64,000 nucleotides of DNA from Roseiarcus sp963805295 (GCA_963805295.1 CAWDTW010000116.1:62001-126000), one strand, 5' to 3'. Shown: positions 46,334 to 55,640, counted from the first letter of the stretch. Notes: generated by a model from the letters alone, not told the origin. Made by a program: numbers and translations.

Positions 46334-46978
46334 CGCGACAACTCGATCGTGTGCGCGAGGGCGACGTCGGGCCCAGACGAGTGATGCTTTCGTGCGGCTT
46401 TATGCGTTGTCGGCATAAATTTTGAGCTGACAGCTCGCCAAGGTCGCGCCGGACTACGCAGGCCTCAGTCGCCGCGCCCTCGCCGTTTGTGACATGAGCG
46501 GACCAAATTTACGAAAATCGCTTTCGCCACCGCGGTCCAGTGAAAGTTCAACACGAGGAGCAACCCTATGAAGATGTCCAGTCCAGCTTCATTCCCTCTT
46601 GCCTAAGGCGCTCATACGTCCGCCGATGCATGCCGCGCGGTCGCCCGGGGAACGGCGCGGTAAGAGGGTGCCGCGAACATCGCTGCTCGACGCTACTGCC
46701 TGCGCCGACGAAGCGGACCCTGGGCGCCGGGCGGATCGGGAACGGCAGCTCGCCACCCGACTCCGCGGTTCGCCGTTGTGATCCTGAACGGGGCCTATTA
46801 CTGATGCACCGGTCTTCAGACCGGCCTCGCCGGGGCGGCTCACCTCGACCCGCAAGAGATATTCGTTGCCGGCGGCTGGACGGTTCGTCCGGGAAGTTGG
46901 TCATTCGCACCCGACTTCTGCTCATGTTGAGTGCTGTTGCTTGGGTCGCAGCTGGTATCGATGAGACGGATCGTCAGG
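46334..46978. other. Intergenic, no gene recognised
   Basis: These 645 bases separate two converging genes. Frames up to 163 codons exist on the plus strand, but they show no motif and unconvincing codon use. Nothing else was recognised. Confidence 0.5.
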
Positions 46979-49066
46979 TCAGCCGGCCCGCGCGCCTCCA
47001 GCGCCGGCGCGGCGGGTCCCCTCTTCCGTAATCAGCCGCACTCCGACGTCGAACGTGAAATAGGACCAGACCCAGCTCACTATCACCGAGAGCCGGTTGC
47101 GCAGGCCGACAAGGAACAGAATGTGCACGGCGCCCCACAGCCACCACGCCACTGCGCCGGTTAGCTTGAACCGCCCGAAATCCGCGACCGCGCTCTTGCG
47201 TCCAATGGTGGCCAAACTGCCCTGGTGCCGATAGCGAAACGGCGGCGGCGGCTTGCGGTTCCGCAGCCGCGCCCGCAGTACCGAGGCGACGTAGGCGCCC
47301 CCCTGCTTCGCCGCGGAAGCCAATCCGGGAGCAGGCTGGCCGTTCCAGGCGAGCGCCAACGCCGTGTCGCCGATCGCGAAGACGTCGGGTAAGCCAGGGA
47401 CAGACAGGTCCGGCCCCACCTTGATGCGGCCCGCCCTATCGGGTTCCGTCCCCAGCCACGCAGCCGCGGGCGAAGCAACCACGCCGGCCGCCCACAAGAT
47501 GGTGCCGGCCGCGATGCGCTCGCCATTAACCACCACGCCATCTGCGTCGATGCCCTCGACCCGGCTATCGACGCGCACTTCCACGCCGAGAGCCTCAAGC
47601 GAAGCCCGGGCAAAGCCCGAGAGCCGCTCGCTGAATTGAGGCAGCACCCGCGGCCCAGCCTGCACCAGCAGAATGCGCGCCGAGGCCGGATCGAAATTGC
47701 GAAAGTCCTTGGCCATCCCGTTGCGGGCGAGTTCCGCGATTGCGCCCGCCATCTCTACCCCGGTCGGTCCCGCGCCACAGATCAGGAAGGTCAAGAGCCT
47801 CTCCCTCACTACCGGATCGCCGGTCGCCTCGGCTTGTTCGAAAGCGTCCAGAATGCGGCTGCGAATGCTGGTAGCGTCCTGCACCGATTTCAGCCCCGGC
47901 GCGTGTTCCGCCCATTCCTCGCGGCCGAAATAGCCATGCGTAGCGCCGGTCGCGAGCACGAGCGCGTCGTATGCAACCGCGCGGCCGTCGACGATCACGC
48001 GGCGGGCAGCAACGTCAACCGCGGTGACCGTACCGCGCAAGACGCGCAGTCTCGCATCATTGTGGAAAACGGCGCGGATGGGCGTCGCGATATCGGCGGG
48101 GGACAGGCCGCCGGTCGCGACCTGGTACAACAGCGGTTGGAACAGATGATAGTTGTGACGGTCGACCAAGGTTACTCGCGCCCGCTCGTGGCGCAGCCCC
48201 GCCGCGCACGCCATGCCGCCGAAGCCTCCGCCAACGATGACGACATGTGGCGCGCCGTCATCGGGTGGGGATGCGCTACCCGCCCAACGGACGATTAGAC
48301 GATCGAGCGAATAGCGTCCGGGTCCGGACACGCCCAGCAGGGCCAATAGCAGAGATCCGTAGATCGTCATCCCCTGATCAGCGCCCATCATCGCCATGCC
48401 GGATCCCACGGCGAGAAGACCGGCAGCCACCACTGGCGTGACCAGACCCAACCCCAGCAGTGCGGCGCCGATCGCAGCCAAGGGCCTAGGCAGCATCCCG
48501 GATGCCATAGTTGGCAGCATTGTCGGCGCCACGACCGGCCCGGTGAGTGCCGCCGCCAGCCATAGCCGCAGGCCGAGTTGATAAATTGGGCCGACCTCCC
48601 GCTTGACCCAGCTCAAAGCTGCTATCGCGGGACCGGCCAGCGGCAGTGGGCTATCCGCCAGACCTTTGGCCAGAACGCGATCAAGCGACAGCGGCCCGGC
48701 TCCTTGCACCACGTACCAGCCAAACAGGGCGGCCCAAAATAGATGCTCGTCTTGCAGCGCTCCGCGGGACTGCGCCAGCAGTGTCAGGATGAGCATCAGC
48801 AAAGCCACCGGCCTAACCAAAAAACCTACGGCCAGCAGCACCGGCCCCATCACCTGTGCGAGGATCATCGGCCAGGCCGTGCGGAAATCGCCGATGTCGC
48901 TGCCCGGGAGCATCCCCGGTGCGAAGAATGCCTTCGACAAAGACAGGCGGACCAGCAGGTCGACAACTGGCGCCGCCACCCGCAGCACCGCGCCGCTGAC
49001 GTCGAGCAGCGCCGCCAGCCGCGCCCGCAGTCCGTCGCCGCGCAAGAATGTTATCGGGTTCGACAC
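46979..49066 (-). CDS. DoxX-like membrane domain fused to type II NADH dehydrogenase
   Basis: A 695-residue fusion. The first about 265 residues hold seven or so hydrophobic helices in two DoxX-like units (L-S-L-S-K-A-F-F-A-P-G-M and L-G-L-R-L-W-L-A-A-A-L each open one). The remainder is a pyridine-nucleotide-disulfide-type NDH-2: V-I-V-G-G-G-F-G-G-M (FAD), A-T-G-A-T-H, I-C-G-A-G-P-T-G-V-E-M-A-G (NADH), A-I-G-D-T-A-L-A, and a C-terminal amphipathic stretch and hydrophobic end (W-W-L-W-G-A-V-H-I-L-F-L-V-G). NDH-2 passes electrons from NADH to quinone without pumping. The DoxX part may dock quinone or give membrane anchorage; that is inference. Confidence 0.88.
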   Translation of the reverse strand: MSNPITFLRGDGLRARLAALLDVSGAVLRVAAPVVDLLVRLSLSKAFFAPGMLPGSDIGDFRTAWPMILAQVMGPVLLAVGFLVRPVALLMLILTLLAQSRGALQDEHLFWAALFGWYVVQGAGPLSLDRVLAKGLADSPLPLAGPAIAALSWVKREVGPIYQLGLRLWLAAALTGPVVAPTMLPTMASGMLPRPLAAIGAALLGLGLVTPVVAAGLLAVGSGMAMMGADQGMTIYGSLLLALLGVSGPGRYSLDRLIVRWAGSASPPDDGAPHVVIVGGGFGGMACAAGLRHERARVTLVDRHNYHLFQPLLYQVATGGLSPADIATPIRAVFHNDARLRVLRGTVTAVDVAARRVIVDGRAVAYDALVLATGATHGYFGREEWAEHAPGLKSVQDATSIRSRILDAFEQAEATGDPVVRERLLTFLICGAGPTGVEMAGAIAELARNGMAKDFRNFDPASARILLVQAGPRVLPQFSERLSGFARASLEALGVEVRVDSRVEGIDADGVVVNGERIAAGTILWAAGVVASPAAAWLGTEPDRAGRIKVGPDLSVPGLPDVFAIGDTALALAWNGQPAPGLASAAKQGGAYVASVLRARLRNRKPPPPFRYRHQGSLATIGRKSAVADFGRFKLTGAVAWWLWGAVHILFLVGLRNRLSVIVSWVWSYFTFDVGVRLITEEGTRRAGAGGARAG

Positions 49067-49196
49067 CTTTCCGCCTTCGCTTTATCTGGCCGATTCAGCA
49101 TCGCCTCGCCTCGGTTCGCCCAACTCGGCCGCGCGCTTCAATTCCGCCCGGCTTGGTCGGTTGCTATTGAAGCCGTCGTGTTTCCATTTGCGGACA

Positions 49197-50057
49197 TCAG
49201 ACCGATGGCGCCCGTTCGTAGAAGGCCATTGTCCTGTCGACGATGGTGGGTAAGCAGTCTTCGACGGCGAAGTGACCTGAATTCAGCCGGTGCATTTCCG
49301 CTTTCGGAAGATCCTTGAGGTATGCCTCGCCGCCTTCGCGCGTGAAGAAGATGTCGTCCTGCCCCCAGAAGATGATCGTCCTCGGCTGGCGATCTCTCAG
49401 GAACGCCTGCCACTTACGGTAGAGCTGCACGTTGGTGCGGTAGTCGTAGAAGAAATCGAGCTGCACGCGCCGCGCATTGGGACGATCGAGGTAGTGCAGG
49501 TCCATGTTCCAGTTATCCGGGCTGATGAGCTCGGGCTTTGGATGGCCGTGAGTGTAGACAAGCTTGACCGTTTCGGGCTGCAAGAAGGCCTCGAGCGGTT
49601 TCTCGGCCTCGGCTGTTCTGTTTTTCCAGTAGGCGCCGCGTAGACCGTCCCAGACCGCCGTAAAGCCGACTTCGTAAGCGTTCGTATTCTGGATAATCAG
49701 CCACTCCAGCCACTCCGGCCGACGGGTCACGATGCGGAAGCCGACGGGGCCGCCGTAATCCTGGACGTAAAGTCCAAAGCGGGTGAAGCCGACTTTCTTC
49801 AGAAACGACTCGATGATCTCCGACGTCTTGTCGAACGTGTAGGGAAACGTCTTCGGATCCGGCATGTCGGAGTTCCCGAACCCCGGATAGTCTGGGGCGA
49901 TCACATGAAACTTCCCAGCGAGGGCCGGGATCAGGTTGCGATACTGGTGGGACGAGGCTGGGAAGCCGTGCAGAAGGAGGAGTTTCGGCGCCGTTCGTTC
50001 TCCGGCCTCACGATAGAAGATGTTCAGACCGTCGATCTCGGTGTTTTTGAACAACAT
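49197..50057 (-). CDS. Alpha/beta-fold hydrolase, haloalkane-dehalogenase/epoxide-hydrolase-like
   Basis: A 286-residue hydrolase from the ATG at 50057. The oxyanion motif H-G-F-P is at 30-33, the nucleophile elbow is Y-V-Q-D-Y-G-G with Asp100 rather than Ser, and the acid and histidine are in G-Q-D-D-I-F-F and S-G-H-F. An Asp nucleophile points to the haloalkane dehalogenase, haloacetate dehalogenase or epoxide hydrolase group. The substrate cannot be read from sequence. It is upstream of, and on the same strand as, the DoxX-NDH-2 gene (130-base gap), so they may be co-transcribed. A longer frame starting at 50156 has an unlikely polar leader. Confidence 0.88.
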   Translation of the reverse strand: MLFKNTEIDGLNIFYREAGERTAPKLLLLHGFPASSHQYRNLIPALAGKFHVIAPDYPGFGNSDMPDPKTFPYTFDKTSEIIESFLKKVGFTRFGLYVQDYGGPVGFRIVTRRPEWLEWLIIQNTNAYEVGFTAVWDGLRGAYWKNRTAEAEKPLEAFLQPETVKLVYTHGHPKPELISPDNWNMDLHYLDRPNARRVQLDFFYDYRTNVQLYRKWQAFLRDRQPRTIIFWGQDDIFFTREGGEAYLKDLPKAEMHRLNSGHFAVEDCLPTIVDRTMAFYERAPSV

Positions 50058-50408
50058 ATCGATGATCCTCCATAGAGATGCCCACTTTCTGAGCTGCCTT
50101 GCCGAAGCGGCGGAGGAACCCTGACGCGGCGCCGGGGCGGCCGGCGGGTTGTCCATTCATTCGACCGGGTCGCCGCCGCGCTTTCTGCGCCGGACCTCTG
50201 CGGGGAGCCGAAGACAACGGCGGCGAGAGCGGCGGTGAGCCCCCCGCTAAGCCAGCGAAGCAGGGGCTTTCGTGCATTTCATTGAGGTCGTCTCCTGCGG
50301 CTTCGCGCCGATGAGCGCGGGCCAATTAAGCGCAGGAACGGGTTTCGAGGTGAAATGCCCATTGGCAATCGATGCGATAGTCGCCGTCTATAGAGCCGAC
50401 CCCGCGAA
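50058..50408. other. Intergenic upstream of the hydrolase
   Basis: No gene is called; frames of about 70-105 codons on both strands are Arg/Pro-rich. The hydrolase promoter should lie here. Confidence 0.5.
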
Positions 50409-50726
50409 CTAGTGTTGTGTCTTTAACGCTTCGACCCCACGCGGCGACCGGGAAGTCGTAGGTTTCAGAGTCCCGACAGGGCGCTTTGCGTTAGATTCAC
50501 TAGCAGCCTGTCGGACTTAAACTCTAAGTCATTGATTTAATTGCAGTTTGCTTTTTCGTGCCTAACGGAAAACTGCAATGATATCAATATGTTGGCGATC
50601 AGAGGCACCCCCAGTCCGACAGGCTGCTAGTGTTGTGTCTTTAACGCTTCGACCCCACGCGGCGACCGGGAAGTCGTAGGTTTCAGAGTCCCGACAGGGC
50701 GCTTTGCGTTAGATTCACTACACTAG
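50409..50726. mobile_element. Nested MITE-like composite (X-Y-X)
   Basis: Two identical 94-base segments (50409-50502 and 50627-50720) flank a 123-base element (50504-50626). The flanking unit X is complete on the right (50627-50726, 100 bases) with imperfect 19-base terminal inverted repeats starting ctagtgt. The inner unit Y has perfect 14-base ends cagcctgtcggact, an internal 10-base stem (50540-50549 with 50570-50579) and CTAG on both sides, as expected of a target duplication. Neither unit encodes a protein. Confidence 0.8.
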
Positions 50727-50941
50727 CGCAAATAAGGCGACGTTACACTTGCTATAGCGCCACACGATCAAAGGCCTCTCGATCATCTGCGCGCCGAGAG
50801 GTTCGGGCCAGCGTCGGTCGGTCCAGATCTGAGTTGAATTTTGCGCGGCCAGCCGCGCTCAAACAGGCGCGCGTCCGGGTGAGATCGATTCCGGTCGATC
50901 GCCGACATTCAATCGATCGCGACGAATGTCCGCGTCTGTGT

Positions 50942-51690
50942 GTGCGCCGTGAGAAGGCGGCGCTTTCCAGTGGGTGCAAGTCCCACCCGGCCAACCGCTC
51001 CAGCCGGAAGCAACCGGAGCAGTCATGGAGGTAACAAAATGGCTGAAGCCTTCGGTGTAGCGGGTCACGAATAGGTGACAGCGCGAGTGTGCGGGCCGCA
51101 ACGCGAGTGAACGCTGAGCAAGCCTCGAAAAGGACGATGTGCAGGCCGACCCGACAACCCTTTCGGGGAAGGCTGATACGGCAGGGCGCGATGAGCGAAG
51201 AATACGCCCGGCCGCTGCACCGGGGTAGTGGCGGCAGCACGCACACAAGGAAAGCGCACGCAACACGGGAAGCCCCAAAGCGTGGTTAGGTCAGCAATGA
51301 CAGGACCAACTGGACGCCCGTGAGGGACAGGCCGGGCGCTCTGGGGTGGCGGAGAGGTCCGTAGTACCGCGGAAACCGGGTAACTCTGGTGGAGGGAAGG
51401 GACCTCAGTTCAAGACAGACGCAGAACGTGGCGAAGGACATGGAGATTGGGAAACCTATCAACTCCGGAAAGTGTTCAGAAACTGCCGAGGGCGTTGCAC
51501 GCGAAAGACGGCGTGAGGTCTTGTCCGAGAGCCGGATGCGGGAAATCTGCACGTCCGGTTCGATGAGCGGGGTGTGGAAACGGAGCTACGGCTGAGCCAC
51601 TAAGGCACCGCCAGACGAAAGGGGCGGGAACAGACATGCTCGGCCTAACGCCACCGCGCCACACCTCGACTCTACCATAGAGCGGGAATT
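50942..51690 (+). ncRNA. Group II intron-like segment without reverse-transcriptase ORF
   Basis: The segment begins with gtgcgcc, the usual GUGYG-type 5' end, followed by a folded-looking domain I (cagtgggtgcaagtcccac hairpin and others) and ends beyond a domain-V-like hairpin at 51529-51561. Short frames through it (ending M-R-E-I, then G-S-M-S-G-V-W-K-R-S-Y-G) are recalled from many bacterial genomes in the company of group II intron sequences. No reverse transcriptase or maturase is encoded. The exact 3' end is uncertain because similarity to such elements seems to extend past domain V/VI to about 51690. Confidence 0.6.
51529..51561 (+). ncRNA. Group II intron domain V-like hairpin
   Basis: The 33-base hairpin opens gagccgga, has a GAAA loop and closes tccggttc, with a two-base bulge region; this matches domain V including the catalytic AGC triad in the lower stem. 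Confidence 0.65.
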
Positions 51691-51707
51691 GAAACCGAGG
51701 CACTAGC

Positions 51708-53343
51708 TAACCCGCATTATGCAGCGCCGTGACGTTTCCGCGTCGGTCGGCGGCGCGTTGGGGTGATTTTTCGGAACCGCGCTTGCTCGCGGACGCGCGG
51801 CATCGTCTCCGGCTTTGGGCCTGAAACGGGTGGAGGGGGTTTGCGGGTTGAAGGGATGGGTTTGACGTTCGGGGCCGCTCACGCCCCGTGTTTCAGGTGA
51901 CGAGGCGCGGGATGCGCTGGAGGGCGAAACGCAGGATTTCCTGGCCGGGGCACGAGGTCGGCAGATGGACGCGGATCATGGTTTTCATCTCGACGACGCG
52001 GGCGGCGATCTTGACGAGGCGCAGGCGCAACGTGTCGAACTGCGCGACGCGCCACATCGAACGCCTGGGCATCGATGCGCGCAGCCCCCACATCAGCCAG
52101 TAGGCGCCGGCGTGCAGGAAAAGCCGAAACTGATTGGCGGTCGCCTTGGTGCATGAGGTGCGATCCGCCGCCAGATGCGTCTTCCAGGATTTGATGTGGT
52201 TTTCGGCCTGGCCGCGCCGGCAATAGACGTCTTCGTAGAGCACGCGAGCGTTGCGCTTGTTCAGATTGGTGACGACGAAGCGCGTGTCTGATCCTTCCGC
52301 GCCGGCTTCGACGCGGGCGATGATCCGCTCGACCCGGCTCCAGCTTTGCGCGCCGTCGAAGAACTCTTTGAAACGACGAAGCTTGCCGTCTCTGGGCGCG
52401 GCTTCGAACCGTGCCTTTACACTGGCTTCGAGACTTTCGACATGCCGGCGCAACGTCGTAGTCGGCGCGACGCCGAGGATGTAATCGAGGCCGCTCGCCC
52501 GACACCAGTCGAGAACCTCGGGGCCGCAGTAGTGGCTGTCGGCGCGCAGAAGGATCTCGGTGTTGGGCCAATGGGCTCGGATCGCGCGCAACAGCCGGCG
52601 GAGGAAGGGTTTGATCTCCTTGCCGCTCGGCCGCTTGGCGGGACGAAGCACGGCAGTGACGAAGCGGCCCTCGCCGTCGAACACGACGATGGGCTGAAAG
52701 CCGTATTCGTCGTAATGGGCGTTGAACAACCGCAACTGCTGCCCGCCATGGACCGCGTCGAACGTGTCGTCGATGTCGAGGGTGATCCGTTTGGGAACCT
52801 TGTGAAAGGACTCGCAATAGAGATCGACCATCGCGCGACCCATCCGCAACAGGGCGCGAACCTCCGGCAGATTTTCCAACCGCGAGATCGTCGACTGCGA
52901 GCACAGTTCGCGATCCGACGGCGTCAGATCGAGCGCCATCTTGAACATCGGATCGCTCCGCAGGCAATTGGCGTCGTTGCCGTCCTCATAGCCCGCCGCG
53001 ATCATCAGCAGCCGAAAGCGGATGATGTCGGCAAGGCTGTGGGTGATCTGATCGGGCGCGCGCCGGTCCACCATGCAGGCGGCGAGCCGATCGGCGACGC
53101 GAAGGCGCTGGTCGACCTCGCGCAACGCCAGAACGCCGCCATCCGACGACAGCAAGCCGCCGTCAAACTTGACCTCGACGCGCTTGCCCGAAACAGGTGA
53201 CAACCCAGGCAACGGCAACATAGGATCGTTCATGGCGGGTGCGGCCTCGCTGAAATCGCGCGAATCGGCTTAGATAACCAAATTCTACACGAAATCAGCT
53301 ATTTACGCCACACCCGCCAACCCGCAATGCATAATCCGGGCTA
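51708..53343. mobile_element. IS1380-family insertion sequence
   Basis: Terminal inverted repeats taacccgcattatgca (51708-51723) and tgcataatccgggcta (53328-53343, complement) match at 14 of 16 positions and bracket a single intact transposase gene. Total length is about 1.64 kb, normal for the family. A target duplication was not clearly identified. Confidence 0.85.
51893..53233 (-). CDS. IS1380-family transposase
   Basis: A 446-residue DDE transposase with the family's start (V-E-V-K-F-D-G-G-L-L-S-S-D-G-G-V-L-A-L-R-E), the first catalytic Asp in I-T-L-D-I-D-D-T-F-D-A-V-H-G, R-A-D-S-H-Y for the second, and a late Y-C-R-R-G-Q-A-E-N-H-I-K with the Glu. The frame is complete, so the element may still be active. 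It lies between matching inverted ends. Confidence 0.93.
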   Translation of the reverse strand: MNDPMLPLPGLSPVSGKRVEVKFDGGLLSSDGGVLALREVDQRLRVADRLAACMVDRRAPDQITHSLADIIRFRLLMIAAGYEDGNDANCLRSDPMFKMALDLTPSDRELCSQSTISRLENLPEVRALLRMGRAMVDLYCESFHKVPKRITLDIDDTFDAVHGGQQLRLFNAHYDEYGFQPIVVFDGEGRFVTAVLRPAKRPSGKEIKPFLRRLLRAIRAHWPNTEILLRADSHYCGPEVLDWCRASGLDYILGVAPTTTLRRHVESLEASVKARFEAAPRDGKLRRFKEFFDGAQSWSRVERIIARVEAGAEGSDTRFVVTNLNKRNARVLYEDVYCRRGQAENHIKSWKTHLAADRTSCTKATANQFRLFLHAGAYWLMWGLRASMPRRSMWRVAQFDTLRLRLVKIAARVVEMKTMIRVHLPTSCPGQEILRFALQRIPRLVT

Positions 53344-53551
53344 AGCGGGAACAATTTCCTCATCGGGTTGTGGTCACCCCGTTGAGGGGACCGATGGGCG
53401 CTGACAGGCGTCGGCACACGCCCTCTGCGCGACGACAGAGAAAGACCAGGGCGAGGCGAAAAGTCGCTTTTTTCTTCCGGATTGGCGTTGTTCATGTTAT
53501 GTTCTCTCTTTCGCGAAACGCCGCCATCCGTCGGCGGCAACGGAGAACGAC

Positions 53552-54037
53552 ATGGAACAGGAATTGGCGCCGGCGCCGAAGAAGCGGCCGACCGCCGTCG
53601 GCAAGGCGGCGCGACGCAAGCGCATCTTCGCCCGGCTCAACGAGGGTTTTGCCTATGACGAGATCGCGCGCGAGGAGCGGCTGACCGCCCGCCGCGTCCG
53701 CCAGATCGTCACCGAGGTTCTGGACAGGCGGGAGGTCGACGGCGACTCCGCCCACGCCCTTCTGCAGCTTGGGCGGCTCGGGCCGGCGCTGCGGGCGGCG
53801 GGCGAGGCGGTGGCGGGTGGCGACGTCAGGGCGATCGCCCCGCTGGTGAAGGTGCTCGACCGGCTCGACCGCTACCAGAAGACCGCCAGGACGATCCGGG
53901 CCGACCACAAGCGGAGGCGCATGCCGGCTTCCGACACCGTCGTCATCGGGGAGCTCAAACGCCGGATGCGGGAGAGCGTCATGCAAGAGATGGCGGCGGA
54001 ACGGGCTGCGCAGCCAATGGCCGAGGCGGAGCCCTGA
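53552..54037 (+). CDS. Small HTH protein, terminase-small-subunit-like
   Basis: A 161-residue basic protein with a helix-turn-helix at about 22-55 (R-I-F-A-R-L-N-E-G-F-A-Y-D-E-I-A-R-E and T-A-R-R-V-R-Q-I-V), a middle with L-L-Q-L-G-R-L-G-P-A-L-R-A-A and V-L-D-R-L-D-R-Y-Q-K-T, and an Ala/Glu-rich tail. Proteins of this type occur in Hyphomicrobiales next to insertion sequences and phage-like genes; their role is unknown. It lies just outside the right end of the IS1380 element and next to an IS5 remnant. Confidence 0.7.
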   Translation: MEQELAPAPKKRPTAVGKAARRKRIFARLNEGFAYDEIAREERLTARRVRQIVTEVLDRREVDGDSAHALLQLGRLGPALRAAGEAVAGGDVRAIAPLVKVLDRLDRYQKTARTIRADHKRRRMPASDTVVIGELKRRMRESVMQEMAAERAAQPMAEAEP

Positions 54038-54258
54038 GGCGAAAGCGAAAAACCTGCACGGGAGCGAAAGAAAAAAATTTAGGACGGCTTCGTGTCCGCA
54101 AGCCCTTGATAAACCGAGTTTCGCGGAAAGAAACGGAAAGGTTTGGAAGGTTTTGGAAGGGCGTTTTGGGGTTCGGCGCGCTGAACCCGCGCGCCTCGAA
54201 CGGGCGCCGGATCGGCTCTTGAAGGACAATTCGTCACCACGTTCGTTCGCGCCGGAGC

Positions 54259-54307
54259 CGTCGTCGGCCGACCTGGTAAAATCAAAGCGATCGAAGGGTT
54301 AGGCTCA
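54259..54307 (+). repeat. 49-bp direct repeat, copy 1
   Basis: Exact copy of 55324-55372, which is the 3' end of the enoyl-CoA hydratase gene (S-S-A-D-L-V-K-S-K-R-S-K-G plus stop). The first copy is an isolated scrap of that gene end. Confidence 0.85.
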
Positions 54308-54312
54308 AGCAA

Positions 54313-54433
54313 AGCCATCGAGCGCACCTTCCGCCGCCTCGAGCACTTCCGCCCAAGGCCACCCGCTACGACAAACTCGCCGTCAACTTCCTCGCCGCCG
54401 TCTGGTCGCCGCAACCGTCTGCTATTGGTTATG
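54313..54433 (+). pseudogene. IS5-family transposase 3' remnant
   Basis: In shifting frames it reads A-I-E-R-T-F-R-R-L-E-H-F-R, A-T-R-Y-D-K-L-A-V-N-F-L-A-A-V-W and A-A-T-V-C-Y-W-L before a stop, the unmistakable C-terminus of IS5/IS1031 transposases. Everything upstream is missing. Confidence 0.75.
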
Positions 54434-54589
54434 AGTTTGACCCTGACACGCCCCACTCCGCACGGAGTATGCCGGACGAGTGCACATTGTGCGTCGCAGC
54501 AATGCGGTCCGCCGCGATGATGAGCAACGATCGTGGATTGAGGCGTGGACCGATCTCCTGCAGCCAATCGATCAATTGAGGAGAACTCC

Positions 54590-55367
54590 ATGCAAACGCC
54601 TCAAGCTGACTACTTTGCCGCGTATCGCAATTTGAAACTGTCACGTGACGAAAAGGGTGTGCTGGTTGCCGAGTTCCATAGCGACGGCGGCCAGTTCATC
54701 ATGACCGCGCAATCACACACGGAGTTTGTCGATGCCTTTCACAGAATCGGACAAGACCGAGCGAACAAGATCGTCATCATTACAGGCGCGGGCGGTAATT
54801 TCATTTGGGGACGTAGAATGGCCATCGTTCGGAGATGTCGCCGATCCGGGCGTGTGGAGCAGAATTCACGACGAAGGCGTCCAGGTTTTAGAGAACATTG
54901 CGAACATCCGCGTTCCGGTGATCGCGGCCGTCGAGGGACGCGCCCATATCCACTCGGACTACGCGCTGCTTGCTAGTGTCATCGTGGCGGCTGAAGGCGC
55001 GACATTCCAGGACGTCGGCCACTTTGCCGTGGGAGTTACGCCGGGTGATGGGATTTTTACGACATGGAGTTATCGGGCTGGACCAGGTCGAGCCGAGGCA
55101 TTCCTGCTCAATCCACAGCCGCTGCCGGCGCGTACCGCATACGAATGGGGAGTCGTTGCAGAGGTAGTACCGAACGGCAAGGCAGTGGCGCGCGCTCGGG
55201 AACTGGCCGATTTGTACCTGCAGGCTCCGGAAGTGACGCGCCGGAATACGCGCATTCACTTCATTCAACCGTTGAAGGAGCGCATCGTCCGCGAAGTTGG
55301 TTACGGACTATCCCTCGAAGGAGCGTCGTCGGCCGACCTGGTAAAATCAAAGCGATCGAAGGGTTAG
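54590..55367 (+). pseudogene. Enoyl-CoA hydratase/isomerase family protein, frameshifted
   Basis: Starts at ATG 54590 behind GAGGAG and reads G-V-L-V-A-E-F-H-S-D-G-G-Q-F and K-I-V-I-I-T-G-A-G-G-N-F-I in one frame. The second frame continues G-D-V-E-W-P-S-F-G-D-V-A-D, V-I-A-A-V-E-G-R-A-H-I-H-S-D-Y and A-Y-E-W-G-V-V-A-E-V-V to 55367. One extra T in the TTT at 54804-54806 accounts for it. Crotonase-fold enzymes act on CoA thioesters or related ketones; this one resembles hydratases of the 6-oxocamphor-hydrolase-like branch only loosely. Without the extra base it would be a normal 258-residue gene. Confidence 0.8.
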
Positions 55368-55372
55368 GCTCA
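55324..55372 (+). repeat. 49-bp direct repeat, copy 2
   Basis: Identical to 54259-54307 and forming the 3' end of the enoyl-CoA hydratase gene. Confidence 0.85.
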
Positions 55373-55459
55373 GGACCCTTTACGCGGCTCGGGCCAGTAT
55401 GATTCTGAGGGCGTCGGAGGTGTCCGATGCCCGAACATTCTCTGTTGTCCGGTGCTTAA

Positions 55460-55570
55460 ATGCGGCGGATCGAGCCGATCGTCGACCACGCCGTGCAGAC
55501 GTTCTGCGGGCCGGAGGGGCAGCGCAAGGCGACGCGAGGCGCTATAGCGAAGCGCGGAACGGTTGAGTAA
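55460..55570 (+). pseudogene. TetR regulator C-terminal remnant
   Basis: Thirty-six codons (P-I-V-D-H-A-V-Q-T-F-C-G-P and A-K-R-G-T-V-E before TAA) correspond to the end of the TetR protein at 39179-39880 (P-I-V-E-D-A-V-A-T-I-C-G-P...E-K-R-G-T-V-E). Even the bases after the stop resemble each other. The DNA-binding half is absent. Confidence 0.75.
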
Positions 55571-55640
55571 GGGTTCGTTCGACATAATCTAGCGGCTGCG
55601 CTCGCCGCCGGGGCCGGCGCGGAAACTCGGGGAGCAGCCA

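Larger units (their letters stand above)
54038..54589. other. Spacer with IS5 remnant and repeat copy
   Basis: The 552 bases hold the first copy of a 49-base repeat (54259-54307) and a decayed IS5 transposase end (54313-54433). A GAGGAG ribosome site for the next gene lies at its right end. Confidence 0.6.

Noticed and set aside
46540..47031. A 163-codon frame
   Set aside because: Overlaps the end of the NDH-2 gene and shows no motif; codon use is poor.
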